A DNA stretch of 7,179 nucleotides from an uncultured Methylococcaceae bacterium (GTDB lineage: Bacteria > Pseudomonadota > Gammaproteobacteria > Methylococcales > Methylomonadaceae). The notes under the pieces were generated by a model. The model was given only the letters and a program-made list of their open reading frames with translations, did not search any database and was not told the DNA's origin. A program made the position numbers and the translations under genes. The DNA lies in assembly GCA_903839795.1 (NCBI GenBank), contig CAIMDR010000434.1, forward strand, positions 1-7,179, read 5' to 3'. The stretch's first letter is position 1; each line of letters opens with the position of its first letter. Of this stretch, positions 1-6,624 are shown one piece after another.

Positions 1-82
1 ACTACACTCCGATAGGGTGGCTTCTTTGAACGGTTCAGGTGGCCGCATTCCAGCGGTTTGGGTGGCTAAATCACCGGCGGTC
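1..82. repeat. short GGTGGC...CGGTT unit array at left edge
   Basis: Three imperfect units of about 22-24 bases lie in tandem. GGTGGC occurs at 16-21, 38-43 and 61-66. Each is followed 9-11 bases later by CGGTT or CGGTC (31-35, 54-58, 78-82). The array may continue left of the window. The middle frame is open through it and reads as a loose Val-Ala-x-x-x-Gly/Ala peptide pattern, but that frame runs on through the adjacent palindromic repeat and the terminator. I therefore treat it as repeat DNA and not as a gene. Confidence 0.45.
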
Positions 83-130
83 CCTCGCTTTGCTCTCCCC
101 CTTTTTCAAAGGGGGCAGTGTAATAATTAC
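81..130 (+). repeat. C/G-box palindromic repeat, copy A
   Basis: The core is a perfect 8-bp stem, CCCCCTTT (97-104) and AAAGGGGG (108-115), with a 3-base loop. A tail ending in AATAATTAC (122-130) resembles the GAATAGTTAC tail of the other copies at 1681-1734, 7033-7086 and 7089-7135. The left arm CCCTCGCTTTGCT (82-94) is the exact reverse complement of 406-418 in the decayed copy. This is a short dispersed non-coding repeat of the REP/MITE-like kind. It encodes nothing itself. Confidence 0.7.
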
Positions 131-181
131 AAAAAATTTTTTAAAGATTTTTGGTCTGTACCATCAATTTTTGTTTGCACT

Positions 182-211
182 AAAAAAACCGCCTTGAGGG
201 GTGGTTTTTTT
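182..211 (+). terminator. rho-independent terminator
   Basis: A 12-bp stem pairs 182-193 (seven A then CCGCC) with 200-211 (GGTGG then T-run), with one G-T wobble (191/202) and the 6-base loop TTGAGG. The T-run continues to 212. The A-run on the other side makes it potentially bidirectional. No gene inside the window ends just before it, so it probably serves a + strand gene that ends left of the window. It also separates lhgO from upstream transcription. Confidence 0.8.
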
Positions 212-212
212 T

Positions 213-371
213 GCCCGCAATTAAAGCCATAACTTCAGTCTATACTGTTCACATCAGAATACCGTTAAGTTAAGCACAAGTTATTTAAAAAATCGGAGTG
301 CAATCGCTTCAGCTATTGCCTGTAAAAACAACTAAAGCTGTTTTACTCCAGTTGGTTGCTTAAATTAACAA
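213..371. other. intergenic DNA upstream of lhgO
   Basis: I see no gene here. TTAAGTTAAGC at 265-275 matches 11 bases of the terminal repeat of the small element at 1831-1943, and could be a decayed end of a related element. A hairpin can form between GTAAAAACA (322-330, one bulged A) and TGTTTTAC (339-346) with an 8-base loop. I could not identify a convincing sigma-70 promoter for lhgO. Confidence 0.4.
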
Positions 372-419
372 CATTACTCTCGCCCAGATTTTTCAAAGGC
401 GGGCTAGCAAAGCGAGGGG
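372..419 (-). repeat. decayed C/G-box palindromic repeat
   Basis: This is an inverted and degenerate relative of copy A. AGCAAAGCGAGGG (406-418) is the exact reverse complement of 82-94, an ATTACTCT edge lies at 373-380, and the palindrome arms are reduced to GCCC (382-385) and GGGC (401-404). It lies just upstream of lhgO in the same reading frame. Reading through it gives a proline/phenylalanine/glycine/lysine-rich stretch that is not part of the oxidase family. This is why the ATG at 356 is not accepted as the lhgO start. Confidence 0.6.
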
Positions 420-481
420 CTGACTACTTAGGAATATTTAAACTTTTTCATTTTAACTTTACATTTTTTGAGCATAACTCT

Positions 482-1678
482 ATGGACACACAAAAAACCT
501 TTCTCATTATTGGTGGTGGTTTGGTTGGCTTGGCAACCGCTTATAAACTCCTGGAGCGATTTCCTTTGGCACGCATCACCTTACTTGAAAAAGAGGCCAC
601 CGTTGGTGAGCATCAAAGTACGCACAATAGCGGCGTTTTGCATGCAGGCCTTTATTATGCGCCCGGCTCTGAAAAAGCAAAATTAGCCGTGTCCGGCATC
701 CAGAAAATGACAAAATTTTGCCATGATGAAGGTATCGCACATGAAATCTGCGGCAAACTCGTTGTGGCTGTAATACCCGAAGAATTACCACGACTGGACG
801 AATTACTTCGGCGCGGCATCGCCAATGGACTGCAAGGATTACGGAAAATTGATGTCACTGAAATGCGAAAAATTGAGCCTCACGTTAACGGGATCGCTGC
901 CGTGCATGTGCCGGAAGAAGGTATTGTTGATTATCGGGGGGTTTGTGATCGACTGGCCTTGCGTATTCAAGAACGAGGCGGACGCATTGTCACAGGTGCC
1001 AAAGTAACACGCCTCGAACATAAAGCCGGTGCTTGGGTAGCTACCACGGCGATAGGAGAATTCGATGCCAACTTCTTAATTAATTGTGCCGGATTGCACT
1101 GCGATCGTGTGGCAAAATTGGCTGGTGAGCAGCGAGATATACGAATTATTCCTTTTCGCGGCGAATATTATCATCTTAAACCGGCGGCACAGGATCTGGT
1201 TAAAAATTTGATTTACCCGGTGCCTAATCCACAATTTCCGTTTCTGGGTGTCCATTTTACACGAATGATTCAAGGGGGGGTGGAGGCTGGTCCAAACGCG
1301 GTCTTAGCGTTTGCACGCGAAGGATACCGGCTAACAAATTTTGACACGCGCGATATGCTGGATATGCTGTTTTTCCCCGGATTATGGCGGTTTCTTCAAA
1401 AATATCCTGTCATGGCCGGTACAGAATTAATCCAATCGTTTAGTAAAGCGCACTTTTGCCGAGCATTACAACGGTTAGTACCCGATATCCGCACAACTGA
1501 CCTTGCAACCGGCGACGCAGGTGTTCGTGCGCAAGCCATGAAGCCTAACGGGAATTTAGTGGATGACTTTCATTTGGTTGTTCGTGATGATGCCTTGCAT
1601 GTCCTTAACGCGCCAAGCCCTGCCGCTACAGCCTCACTTGCAATTGGCGAGTATATCGTTGATCAATTGCCCCTTTGA
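482..1678 (+). CDS. lhgO: L-2-hydroxyglutarate oxidase/dehydrogenase (FAD)
   Basis: This is a predicted FAD flavoenzyme of the DAO fold that oxidises L-2-hydroxyglutarate to 2-oxoglutarate and passes electrons to the respiratory chain (the E. coli LhgO/YgaF family). The 398-residue product is full length. It has the N-terminal dinucleotide motif GGGLVGLATA (residues 11-20), the family signature HNSGVLHAGLYY (48-59), NCAGLHCDRVA (201-211), PFRGEYY (224-230), a GVRAQAM segment (347-353) and the C-terminal flavin motif NAPSPAATASLAIG (376-389). The ATG at 482 is preferred because the family starts a few residues before the GxGxxG motif. The upstream ATG at 356 adds 42 residues translated from a decayed repeat. 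The ribosome site is weak (GAG at 470-472). It stands alone, without the usual glaH/gab neighbours, and looks richer in GC than the operon to its right. Runs of G6 (936-941) and G7 (1274-1280) sit in the intact frame. Confidence 0.94.
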   Translation: MDTQKTFLIIGGGLVGLATAYKLLERFPLARITLLEKEATVGEHQSTHNSGVLHAGLYYAPGSEKAKLAVSGIQKMTKFCHDEGIAHEICGKLVVAVIPEELPRLDELLRRGIANGLQGLRKIDVTEMRKIEPHVNGIAAVHVPEEGIVDYRGVCDRLALRIQERGGRIVTGAKVTRLEHKAGAWVATTAIGEFDANFLINCAGLHCDRVAKLAGEQRDIRIIPFRGEYYHLKPAAQDLVKNLIYPVPNPQFPFLGVHFTRMIQGGVEAGPNAVLAFAREGYRLTNFDTRDMLDMLFFPGLWRFLQKYPVMAGTELIQSFSKAHFCRALQRLVPDIRTTDLATGDAGVRAQAMKPNGNLVDDFHLVVRDDALHVLNAPSPAATASLAIGEYIVDQLPL

Positions 1679-1680
1679 GG

Positions 1681-1734
1681 CTAATAAAATCCCCCCTAAC
1701 CCCCTCTTTGTTAAAGAGGGGGCTGAATAGTTAC
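1681..1734 (+). repeat. C/G-box palindromic repeat, copy B
   Basis: The core is a perfect 10-bp stem, CCCCCTCTTT (1700-1709) and AAAGAGGGGG (1713-1722), with loop GTT. It starts 2 bases after the lhgO stop codon and ends in GAATAGTTAC. The whole 54 bases are nearly identical to the reverse complement of 7033-7086. No T-run follows, so it is not a classical terminator, but the strong hairpin would form the 3' end region of the lhgO transcript. Confidence 0.85.
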
Positions 1735-1757
1735 ATCAAAAAGTCATTTATTTAGTG

Positions 1758-1785
1758 CGTATAGGTATTTATACGTATATTTTTT
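1758..1785 (+). terminator. weak possible terminator after lhgO
   Basis: CGTATA (1758-1763) can pair with TATACG (1770-1775) across a 6-base loop, followed by a T-rich stretch to 1785. The stem is short and AT-rich, so this is only a tentative 3' end for lhgO transcripts that pass the repeat hairpin at 1700-1722. Confidence 0.25.
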
Positions 1786-1818
1786 GTGTTTCTTCTGTGC
1801 TTTAATGAAAGCGTATGC

Positions 1819-1955
1819 AGGGTTTAAGCTCACTGCCATTAAGTTAAGCGCCTTTTGGCAAGATAAACCGTTGGCTGAGCGGAGCCGAAGCCAGAAAAAT
1901 CGCTTCGACTCCGCTCAGCGAACGTCTTAACTTAATGGCAGTGAGGGTTTAAGCT
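1819..1955. mobile_element. MITE-like palindromic element with target duplication
   Basis: The element at 1831-1943 (113 bp) has perfect 18-bp terminal inverted repeats, CACTGCCATTAAGTTAAG (1831-1848) and its exact reverse complement (1926-1943). The 12-base string AGGGTTTAAGCT flanks it directly on both sides (1819-1830 and 1944-1955). An alternative split is 20-bp inverted repeats (1829-1945) with an 8-bp duplication GGTTTAAG. Inside lies a second long hairpin, 1869-1891 against 1902-1924, 23 bp with two mismatches and a 10-base loop. It carries the core GCTGAGCGGAG. A small GCC-TTTT-GGC hairpin (1850-1859) sits in the left spacer. There is no room for a transposase, so it would need a helper in trans. 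The perfect ends and duplication suggest a fairly recent insertion. Confidence 0.85.
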
Positions 1956-2238
1956 ACAAAATTTTTATTCTTTTCTGGAAAAGTATCCAGGAATAAATTA
2001 AATTCTTGTCGGTTTTAAGCAGACAACCCTGAATTACAAGCGATACGTACAAATAAGCTATTTTCTGTATTTTTTTTATAGATAAAAATACGTGGCCGGA
2101 TTTATATGACAAATCATGAATCGGCCAAAGTAACCAAAAAACACGCCAACTGTGGTTTTTGGAAAATTTTAAGAAATGTGTTGTTTTTTACAGTATTTTT
2201 TAATGGGTAAATTAGCATTTTGGTAAAAGGTGATTTTG
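1956..2238. other. AT-rich intergenic DNA with two hairpins
   Basis: I see no gene. Hairpin 1 (2094-2126) has GGCCG-G-AT pairing with ATCGGCC, with a bulged G, and a smaller ATGA/TCAT stem nested in its loop. Hairpin 2 (2134-2162) pairs CCAAAAAACAC with GTGGTTTTTGG with one mismatch and a 7-base loop. The A-rich and T-rich arms of hairpin 2 could act as a weak terminator in either direction. The string TTACAGTATTTTTTAATGGG at 2188-2207 recurs upstream of the - strand operon. Confidence 0.4.
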
Positions 2239-2316
2239 ATGGCCGTAATAATATTATTTACAATAGCAATAGCGGGTGCATTACTTTGTGTCGCTGCCAG
2301 ACGTTCCGAGGTTTAA
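2239..2316 (+). CDS. possible 25-residue single-pass membrane peptide
   Basis: A short frame starts at ATG 2239 after a good ribosome-binding sequence, AAAAGGTGA (2225-2233), with 5 bases of spacing. That is better than the site of any other gene in the window except the STAS gene. The product reads MAVIILFTIAIAGALLCVAA followed by RRSEV and a TAA stop. Residues 3-20 make one hydrophobic helix. The following Arg-Arg suggests a cytoplasmic C-terminus by the positive-inside rule. I do not recognise a family. It has the general form of small membrane subunits such as KdpF or CydX, but no signature of either. It lies between two mobile-looking regions and has no obvious partner. Chance occurrence of so short a frame cannot be excluded. 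Confidence 0.42.
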   Translation: MAVIILFTIAIAGALLCVAARRSEV

Positions 2317-2423
2317 TTAAAGCCTTGCAGCAAATATAGAGTCAACAATTAATTAAGCAACATTTTTGATATTTAGGTTTCGAACGAGCAGTTAAAATTT
2401 AGCCACTGATTAATACGTGCGAG

Positions 2424-2612
2424 ATGAATATAGATTGGTTGGATGATGGTAGAAAAGAGCCCGATGAGGTTATGTTTCCTATATGGATAATGGCGGTACA
2501 TGCTGTTCGGGTTGTTGGTTTAATAGCCAAGGCCTGCCATTTTTTAATCGTGCGTGTATTTTACCGTTGGTTAAAGCAATATGACGCTTTGGAAAGCCGA
2601 ATGCCCTCATGA
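2424..2612 (+). CDS. hypothetical 62-residue protein, doubtful
   Basis: The frame encodes an acidic N-terminus (MNIDWLDDGRKEPDE) followed by a hydrophobic, partly amphipathic segment of about 30 residues (17-48, including FPIWIMAVHAVRVVGLIA) and a basic/acidic tail. I recognise no family. The ribosome site is poor: only GCGAG immediately before the ATG. An alternative ATG at 2472 would give 46 residues but is no better placed. It lies 107 bases after the 25-residue frame on the same strand and converges on the operon's 3' end. It could be a small membrane-associated protein or a chance open frame. Confidence 0.28.
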   Translation: MNIDWLDDGRKEPDEVMFPIWIMAVHAVRVVGLIAKACHFLIVRVFYRWLKQYDALESRMPS

Positions 2613-2806
2613 GCGGAGCTGTTGATCAATGCGTAAATGGATGATTGGCTAAAACAGACTCTTTTGAAATGCATCCCAACTGCGTTTTTTTATGACACCA
2701 ATTGTCTGCATTTTAAAAAAAAGACAATGTAATTGTGACCAAAGGTGCACAAATTCTTATGTCTGAATTAAAAGACCAAATCCCAACCGAGAATGATGAT
2801 TAAATA
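2613..2806. other. intergenic DNA, 3' side of the operon
   Basis: No gene is supported. A 7-bp inverted repeat, ATTGTCT (2701-2707) and AGACAAT (2722-2728), encloses an A-rich 14-base loop. On the - strand this puts a T-rich tract inside the loop rather than after the stem, so it is not a standard terminator for the operon. A T7 run (2685-2691) lacks a convincing stem. A small frame ending in TAA at 2803 has no ribosome site. Confidence 0.35.
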
Positions 2807-5524
2807 TTAAATGGATAGGTCATTCATCAACTCAAGTGCTGCTTCAAAATCATAACTCCCTAGTGCAAGCTGAATCTTTTTTAAAACCAAGGACATCGTA
2901 GAATCTTGAGAAATTTGTAATAACTCCTCTAAAATATCACCCGCACCGGTATCATAATCTTCAAGCAACTCTTTTAGCTGTTCAGATAATCTATTAAAAG
3001 TGTCGGCGGATATAGGATGAACAGCATTCGATATCTGCTTCTTTTGTCTTAATAAAGCCAAGCCATTAATAACAATCTCAAGAACTGCCGATACCGATGC
3101 TAAATAAGGGGCGATAGTCTCTTGGCTTTCGCCTTGTTTACATTTAATTTCAAGCTCACTCGCCGCCTCATAAACCGCTTTAGCACCGATATTTCCAGCG
3201 GTACCTTTTAAAGTATGGGCTAAACGCATTTGAGCATTTGGATCAACATCTGCTGTAGCCAAATAAAATTGGTCAACAAAATTTGCTTGGCTTTCATAAA
3301 ACATCTCTAATTGACGCAGATAAAGCTTTATATTATTCAGGGTAACAGCAAGACCGGCCTTTATATCTATACCGGGTAATTCATCCGGCAAAGCAACAAC
3401 CTCAGCAGATGATACCGTTGTCTCTTGATTATATAACGGTATAGGCTCTTTCTTTATAGTAGAGGGTTTAATCCATTTAGCCATAGTCGCAAACATCACC
3501 TGAATATTCAACGGCTTTGAAATATGATCAACCATACCCGCTTCGATCACTTTCTCCCTATCGCCAATCATGGCATTAGCCGTCATGGCTATAACCGGTA
3601 AATTTGCCCAAGCAGGATTACTACGAATCTTCCGTGTCGCCGTAAATCCATCCATAATAGGCATTTGGCAATCCATTAATACGCCATCAAACAACTCACC
3701 TGTATTAAGAATATCAAGTGCCTCTTGTCCATTTTCAGCTAATTTGATATGAATACCTTCCCCACCCAGTATCTCCATAGCCAGTTCTTGATTCATTTTA
3801 TTATCTTCAACTAAAAGAATATAGGCTCCTTTAAGCTGAGCAATCAACTGGTCGATATTATCTTGTTTATTTCTATTAGAAGATGCATCTACCCCTCTAT
3901 AACCCAGTGCCTCGGCTGTTGTTCTAAGCAAATTAGCAGCAATCACCGGTTTTATTAATACCGCATGTAAATTTACCCCCTGATCTCTTGCCGAATCACG
4001 CGCATCATCCCGACCGAACGCGGTGACCATAATCGTGACAGGCGGCACTGATAACCCTAAATTTTGTATGTGCTTAATGGTTTCTATCCCATTCATAATA
4101 GGCATTTGCCAGTCGACATACATTAAATGATACGGCACTCCCAACTGATCTGCAGTCACTAACATATAAAGCGCTTGTCGACCGCTTTTTGCCAGATCTA
4201 CTTTTAAACCCAACCCTTGCACCATAGACGCCATAATTTCACGCGCCATTAAATTATCGTCAACCACTAGCGTACGAACTTCCTGAAATTCGCTTAAACT
4301 CCATAATTGTACTTGGCTTGAAGGTGCATTATTATTGATGCCGAAATAGGCCTGAAAATGAAATACTGATCCCTTTCCAGCTTCACTTTCAACCCATATT
4401 CGCCCATCCATCAATTCAACTAACTTTTTACAAATCACCAGACCTAAACCCGTGCCACCATATTTACGAGTCGTCGATGAGTCTGCTTGACTAAAAGACT
4501 GAAACATCTTGTTGCATTGCTCAGAAGTCATTCCTATTCCTGAATCTTTAACCCAAAAATGAAGCCTAACACCCTGAGAATCTTCAGCCACTTTCTCTAC
4601 ACCAATGATAATTTCGCCTTGGTCAGTAAATTTAATCGCATTATTACCTAAATTAATTAAAATTTGCTCAAGCCTTAAAGGATCACCAATCAAATTAGTC
4701 GGTAAATTTTCAGACTGACTAAATAAAAACTCCAGTCCCTTTTCTTCCGCCCTCATACCTAACAAATTGACTAAATTATCTAAAACATCATCCAGTTGAA
4801 AATCGATCCTCTCTATGCCCATTTTATCCGCTTCAATTTTAGAGAAATCAAGGATATCATTAATAATGAGTAACAAATTTTCTGCGGCGCGACCAACCCG
4901 TTCAATATAGCCGCGTTGTTTAGTATTAAGCTCTGTTTTTAATGCTAAATTAGACATCCCAATAATAGCATTCATCGGCGTGCGAATTTCGTGACTCATA
5001 TTAGCCAAAAAATCCGCTTTAGTTTGGGCAGCTTGTTCAGCAATTATTTTAGCCTTTGCGAGCTCTTTGTTATTCGCCTCAAGACTTAAAAATAACTCTT
5101 CACGAGACTGGCGACTTAAAATTTCTTCTACCTGCTCAAAAACACCCGACTTATAAGAACCGTCACTGAGTTGATAATTGACAAATAACTTAAATGTATC
5201 GCCCTCAATCACCCAGTTGTATGCCGTTCGGCCTATATGAACTGCGTGTAAATTATAGACATCAACAGGCGATCCAATGACTGAAAAGGTCAATTTTAAT
5301 TGAATAACAGGACGTTCTTGTGGATCAATCGATATTTCCAACGCAGGTTCTTCACCAACTTGTTTAAGCCAACGACACAGCTCAGATACCTCAGAGGTTA
5401 AATATGTTGTTATTACCAAATCTAAATTAAATAAAGTAGCAATATTATGCACCTTGTTACGGGCATCAAATATTGACTCCTCAGAGATTAGATTAATTTG
5501 ACTTGAATAAATTATCGATTCCAT
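2807..5524 (-). CDS. hybrid histidine kinase with degenerate RsbT-like N-domain (HisKA-HATPase-REC-REC-HPt)
   Basis: This is a soluble 905-residue multistep phosphorelay kinase with no membrane segment or PAS/GAF domain. Domains in order: residues 5-130, a region resembling an RsbT-type kinase (SEESIFDAR at 14-22, [10 protein letters not shown] at 43-52) but lacking the N-box Asn and all glycine boxes; a linker helix (130-175); HisKA with phospho-acceptor H178 in [10 protein letters not shown]; HATPase with N295, DSGIGM (327-332) and GGTGLGL (356-362); REC1 with D422/D423, phospho-acceptor D471, T501 and K525; REC2 with E573/D574, phospho-acceptor D618, T648 and K670; HPt with H770 in [10 protein letters not shown]; and a helical tail (836-905) containing [10 protein letters not shown]. 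All catalytic residues of the relay are present. The ATG at 5524 overlaps the upstream gene by 13 bases and has no clear ribosome site, which implies translational coupling. A TTG at 5539 would add 5 residues. No output regulator lies in the window. Confidence 0.95.
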   Translation of the reverse strand: MESIIYSSQINLISEESIFDARNKVHNIATLFNLDLVITTYLTSEVSELCRWLKQVGEEPALEISIDPQERPVIQLKLTFSVIGSPVDVYNLHAVHIGRTAYNWVIEGDTFKLFVNYQLSDGSYKSGVFEQVEEILSRQSREELFLSLEANNKELAKAKIIAEQAAQTKADFLANMSHEIRTPMNAIIGMSNLALKTELNTKQRGYIERVGRAAENLLLIINDILDFSKIEADKMGIERIDFQLDDVLDNLVNLLGMRAEEKGLEFLFSQSENLPTNLIGDPLRLEQILINLGNNAIKFTDQGEIIIGVEKVAEDSQGVRLHFWVKDSGIGMTSEQCNKMFQSFSQADSSTTRKYGGTGLGLVICKKLVELMDGRIWVESEAGKGSVFHFQAYFGINNNAPSSQVQLWSLSEFQEVRTLVVDDNLMAREIMASMVQGLGLKVDLAKSGRQALYMLVTADQLGVPYHLMYVDWQMPIMNGIETIKHIQNLGLSVPPVTIMVTAFGRDDARDSARDQGVNLHAVLIKPVIAANLLRTTAEALGYRGVDASSNRNKQDNIDQLIAQLKGAYILLVEDNKMNQELAMEILGGEGIHIKLAENGQEALDILNTGELFDGVLMDCQMPIMDGFTATRKIRSNPAWANLPVIAMTANAMIGDREKVIEAGMVDHISKPLNIQVMFATMAKWIKPSTIKKEPIPLYNQETTVSSAEVVALPDELPGIDIKAGLAVTLNNIKLYLRQLEMFYESQANFVDQFYLATADVDPNAQMRLAHTLKGTAGNIGAKAVYEAASELEIKCKQGESQETIAPYLASVSAVLEIVINGLALLRQKKQISNAVHPISADTFNRLSEQLKELLEDYDTGAGDILEELLQISQDSTMSLVLKKIQLALGSYDFEAALELMNDLSI

Positions 5525-6618
5525 TTTAATATCATACAAGAAGCATCGTCATGATGTTTACCACAAACTTCCACTAAATTATTCGCTATAGTATTAGCAT
5601 CTTGCAAATAAAATAGGGTTGCTTTTTCATTGATTAACGACTCAGATAAACCATCCGTGAACATAATAGCCATATCACCCGGATTAAATGAGGTTGATTG
5701 TTCTGGAAAAGTGGGAAGGCGTTGCCCCAGAACGCCATCACGAGACACGGCACGCCATTTTTTATCTCTAAAAATAATAAAACGGGTATTGCCAATTCCT
5801 GCATAACAAACCGTGCGTTTATTAATATTAAAAAATGCCAAACCAACGGCGGCACCTATCGTTCCCGTTGCTAACTGATACAGCGAATTCATGATATAAG
5901 GCAAATTACTTGACGCTATTTCTCGAACCGCTGCACACAGCATCAAAGCTACCTTATGTGCTTTATAACCATGACCTGTAGCATCTACGATTACCAATAA
6001 ATACCCCTCTTCTACGGGTAACGCCAATACCTGATCACCGCTATCAATTTGTCCTGGATAAGGTCGTATGCACAATCCTATTTCAAACGGATTTACCCAC
6101 TGAGACTTAACTATATCACTTGATCTAACAGGGTCCCAAGGTTCTGACTTTGATAAATGGGATAACGTTTTTGGCGTTAAAACCTGCTTGGATGGATCTA
6201 TATTAATGCGTTTTCTCGCTAATACGGTTGTACCCTGACCTAAAACAGAGTGAATTTCAAAATCATTCGCTATGCGCTTAATACCTGACAAGCCTAGCCC
6301 CAATGTACCGCCTGAACTAAAATAGTCTTGCATTGCTTGCTCTATGTCAGCAATACCCGCCCCCCTATCGGTCGCAATAACCTCAATATCAAGTCTGCCG
6401 ATGAACTCGTATAACCGCAGCTCCACATAACCTGATTGTGCATATTTAATAATATTACTGGCCAATTCAGATACTATCGTAGCCACTAAGGACTTATCAA
6501 CATCACTTACCCCGCTTAACGGTTGCCAATTTAACGTGCGGGTAAGCGCAATCTTTAAATCAATATGTCCTGCAATAAGAAATAGCTCACTGGCTGTTGG
6601 ACTGGTTAACTTTGACAT
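5512..6618 (-). CDS. RsbT-like serine kinase fused to RsbX/SpoIIE-type phosphatase
   Basis: This is a predicted cytoplasmic bifunctional partner-switching enzyme of 368 residues. Residues ~8-138 form a GHKL-fold protein-serine kinase of RsbT type: N-box [11 protein letters not shown] (50-60, with E51 and N55), G1 box DRGAGI (84-89), the RsbT-like [10 protein letters not shown] (95-104), GLGLGL-type G2 (104-110) and GQGTT (127-131). After a linker (~140-185), residues ~190-368 form a PP2C-like phosphatase with metal-binding aspartates in DSGD (192-195), DATGHG (212-217), TDGLSE (321-326) and HHDDAS (355-360). In Bacillus the RsbT kinase and RsbX phosphatase that act on RsbR/RsbS are separate proteins. 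Here both activities sit on one chain. The gene starts 6 bases after the STAS gene stop with no ribosome site, and overlaps the histidine kinase gene, so the three are probably translationally coupled. Kinase and phosphatase motifs all look intact. Confidence 0.93.
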   Translation of the reverse strand: MSKLTSPTASELFLIAGHIDLKIALTRTLNWQPLSGVSDVDKSLVATIVSELASNIIKYAQSGYVELRLYEFIGRLDIEVIATDRGAGIADIEQAMQDYFSSGGTLGLGLSGIKRIANDFEIHSVLGQGTTVLARKRINIDPSKQVLTPKTLSHLSKSEPWDPVRSSDIVKSQWVNPFEIGLCIRPYPGQIDSGDQVLALPVEEGYLLVIVDATGHGYKAHKVALMLCAAVREIASSNLPYIMNSLYQLATGTIGAAVGLAFFNINKRTVCYAGIGNTRFIIFRDKKWRAVSRDGVLGQRLPTFPEQSTSFNPGDMAIMFTDGLSESLINEKATLFYLQDANTIANNLVEVCGKHHDDASCMILKWNR

Positions 6619-6624
6619 TTTAAA

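Noticed and set aside
17..232. Open + strand frame of 71 codons at the left edge
   Set aside because: It crosses the unit array, a palindromic repeat and a strong terminator. It has no ribosome site and its composition is that of translated repeat DNA.
356..481. 42-residue N-terminal extension of lhgO from the ATG at 356
   Set aside because: It is translated from a decayed repeat (372-419), has no family counterpart, and the ATG at 482 lies at the normal distance before the FAD-binding motif.
576..1273. Antisense frames of 60-72 codons within lhgO, and similar frames opposite the operon genes
   Set aside because: They are shadows of strongly supported genes and have no family features or start signals.
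1700..1722. Repeat hairpin after lhgO read as a rho-independent terminator
   Set aside because: The stem is strong but no T-run follows, and the same hairpin occurs in copies not placed after genes, so it is listed as a repeat.
2692..2805. Short frames just right of the 62-residue ORF
   Set aside because: All are under 25 codons, lack a ribosome site and show no recognisable composition.
5525..5539. TTG start for the histidine kinase, 5 residues upstream
   Set aside because: It has no ribosome site and is a rarer codon. The ATG at 5524 keeps the whole recognisable N-domain and still overlaps the previous gene.
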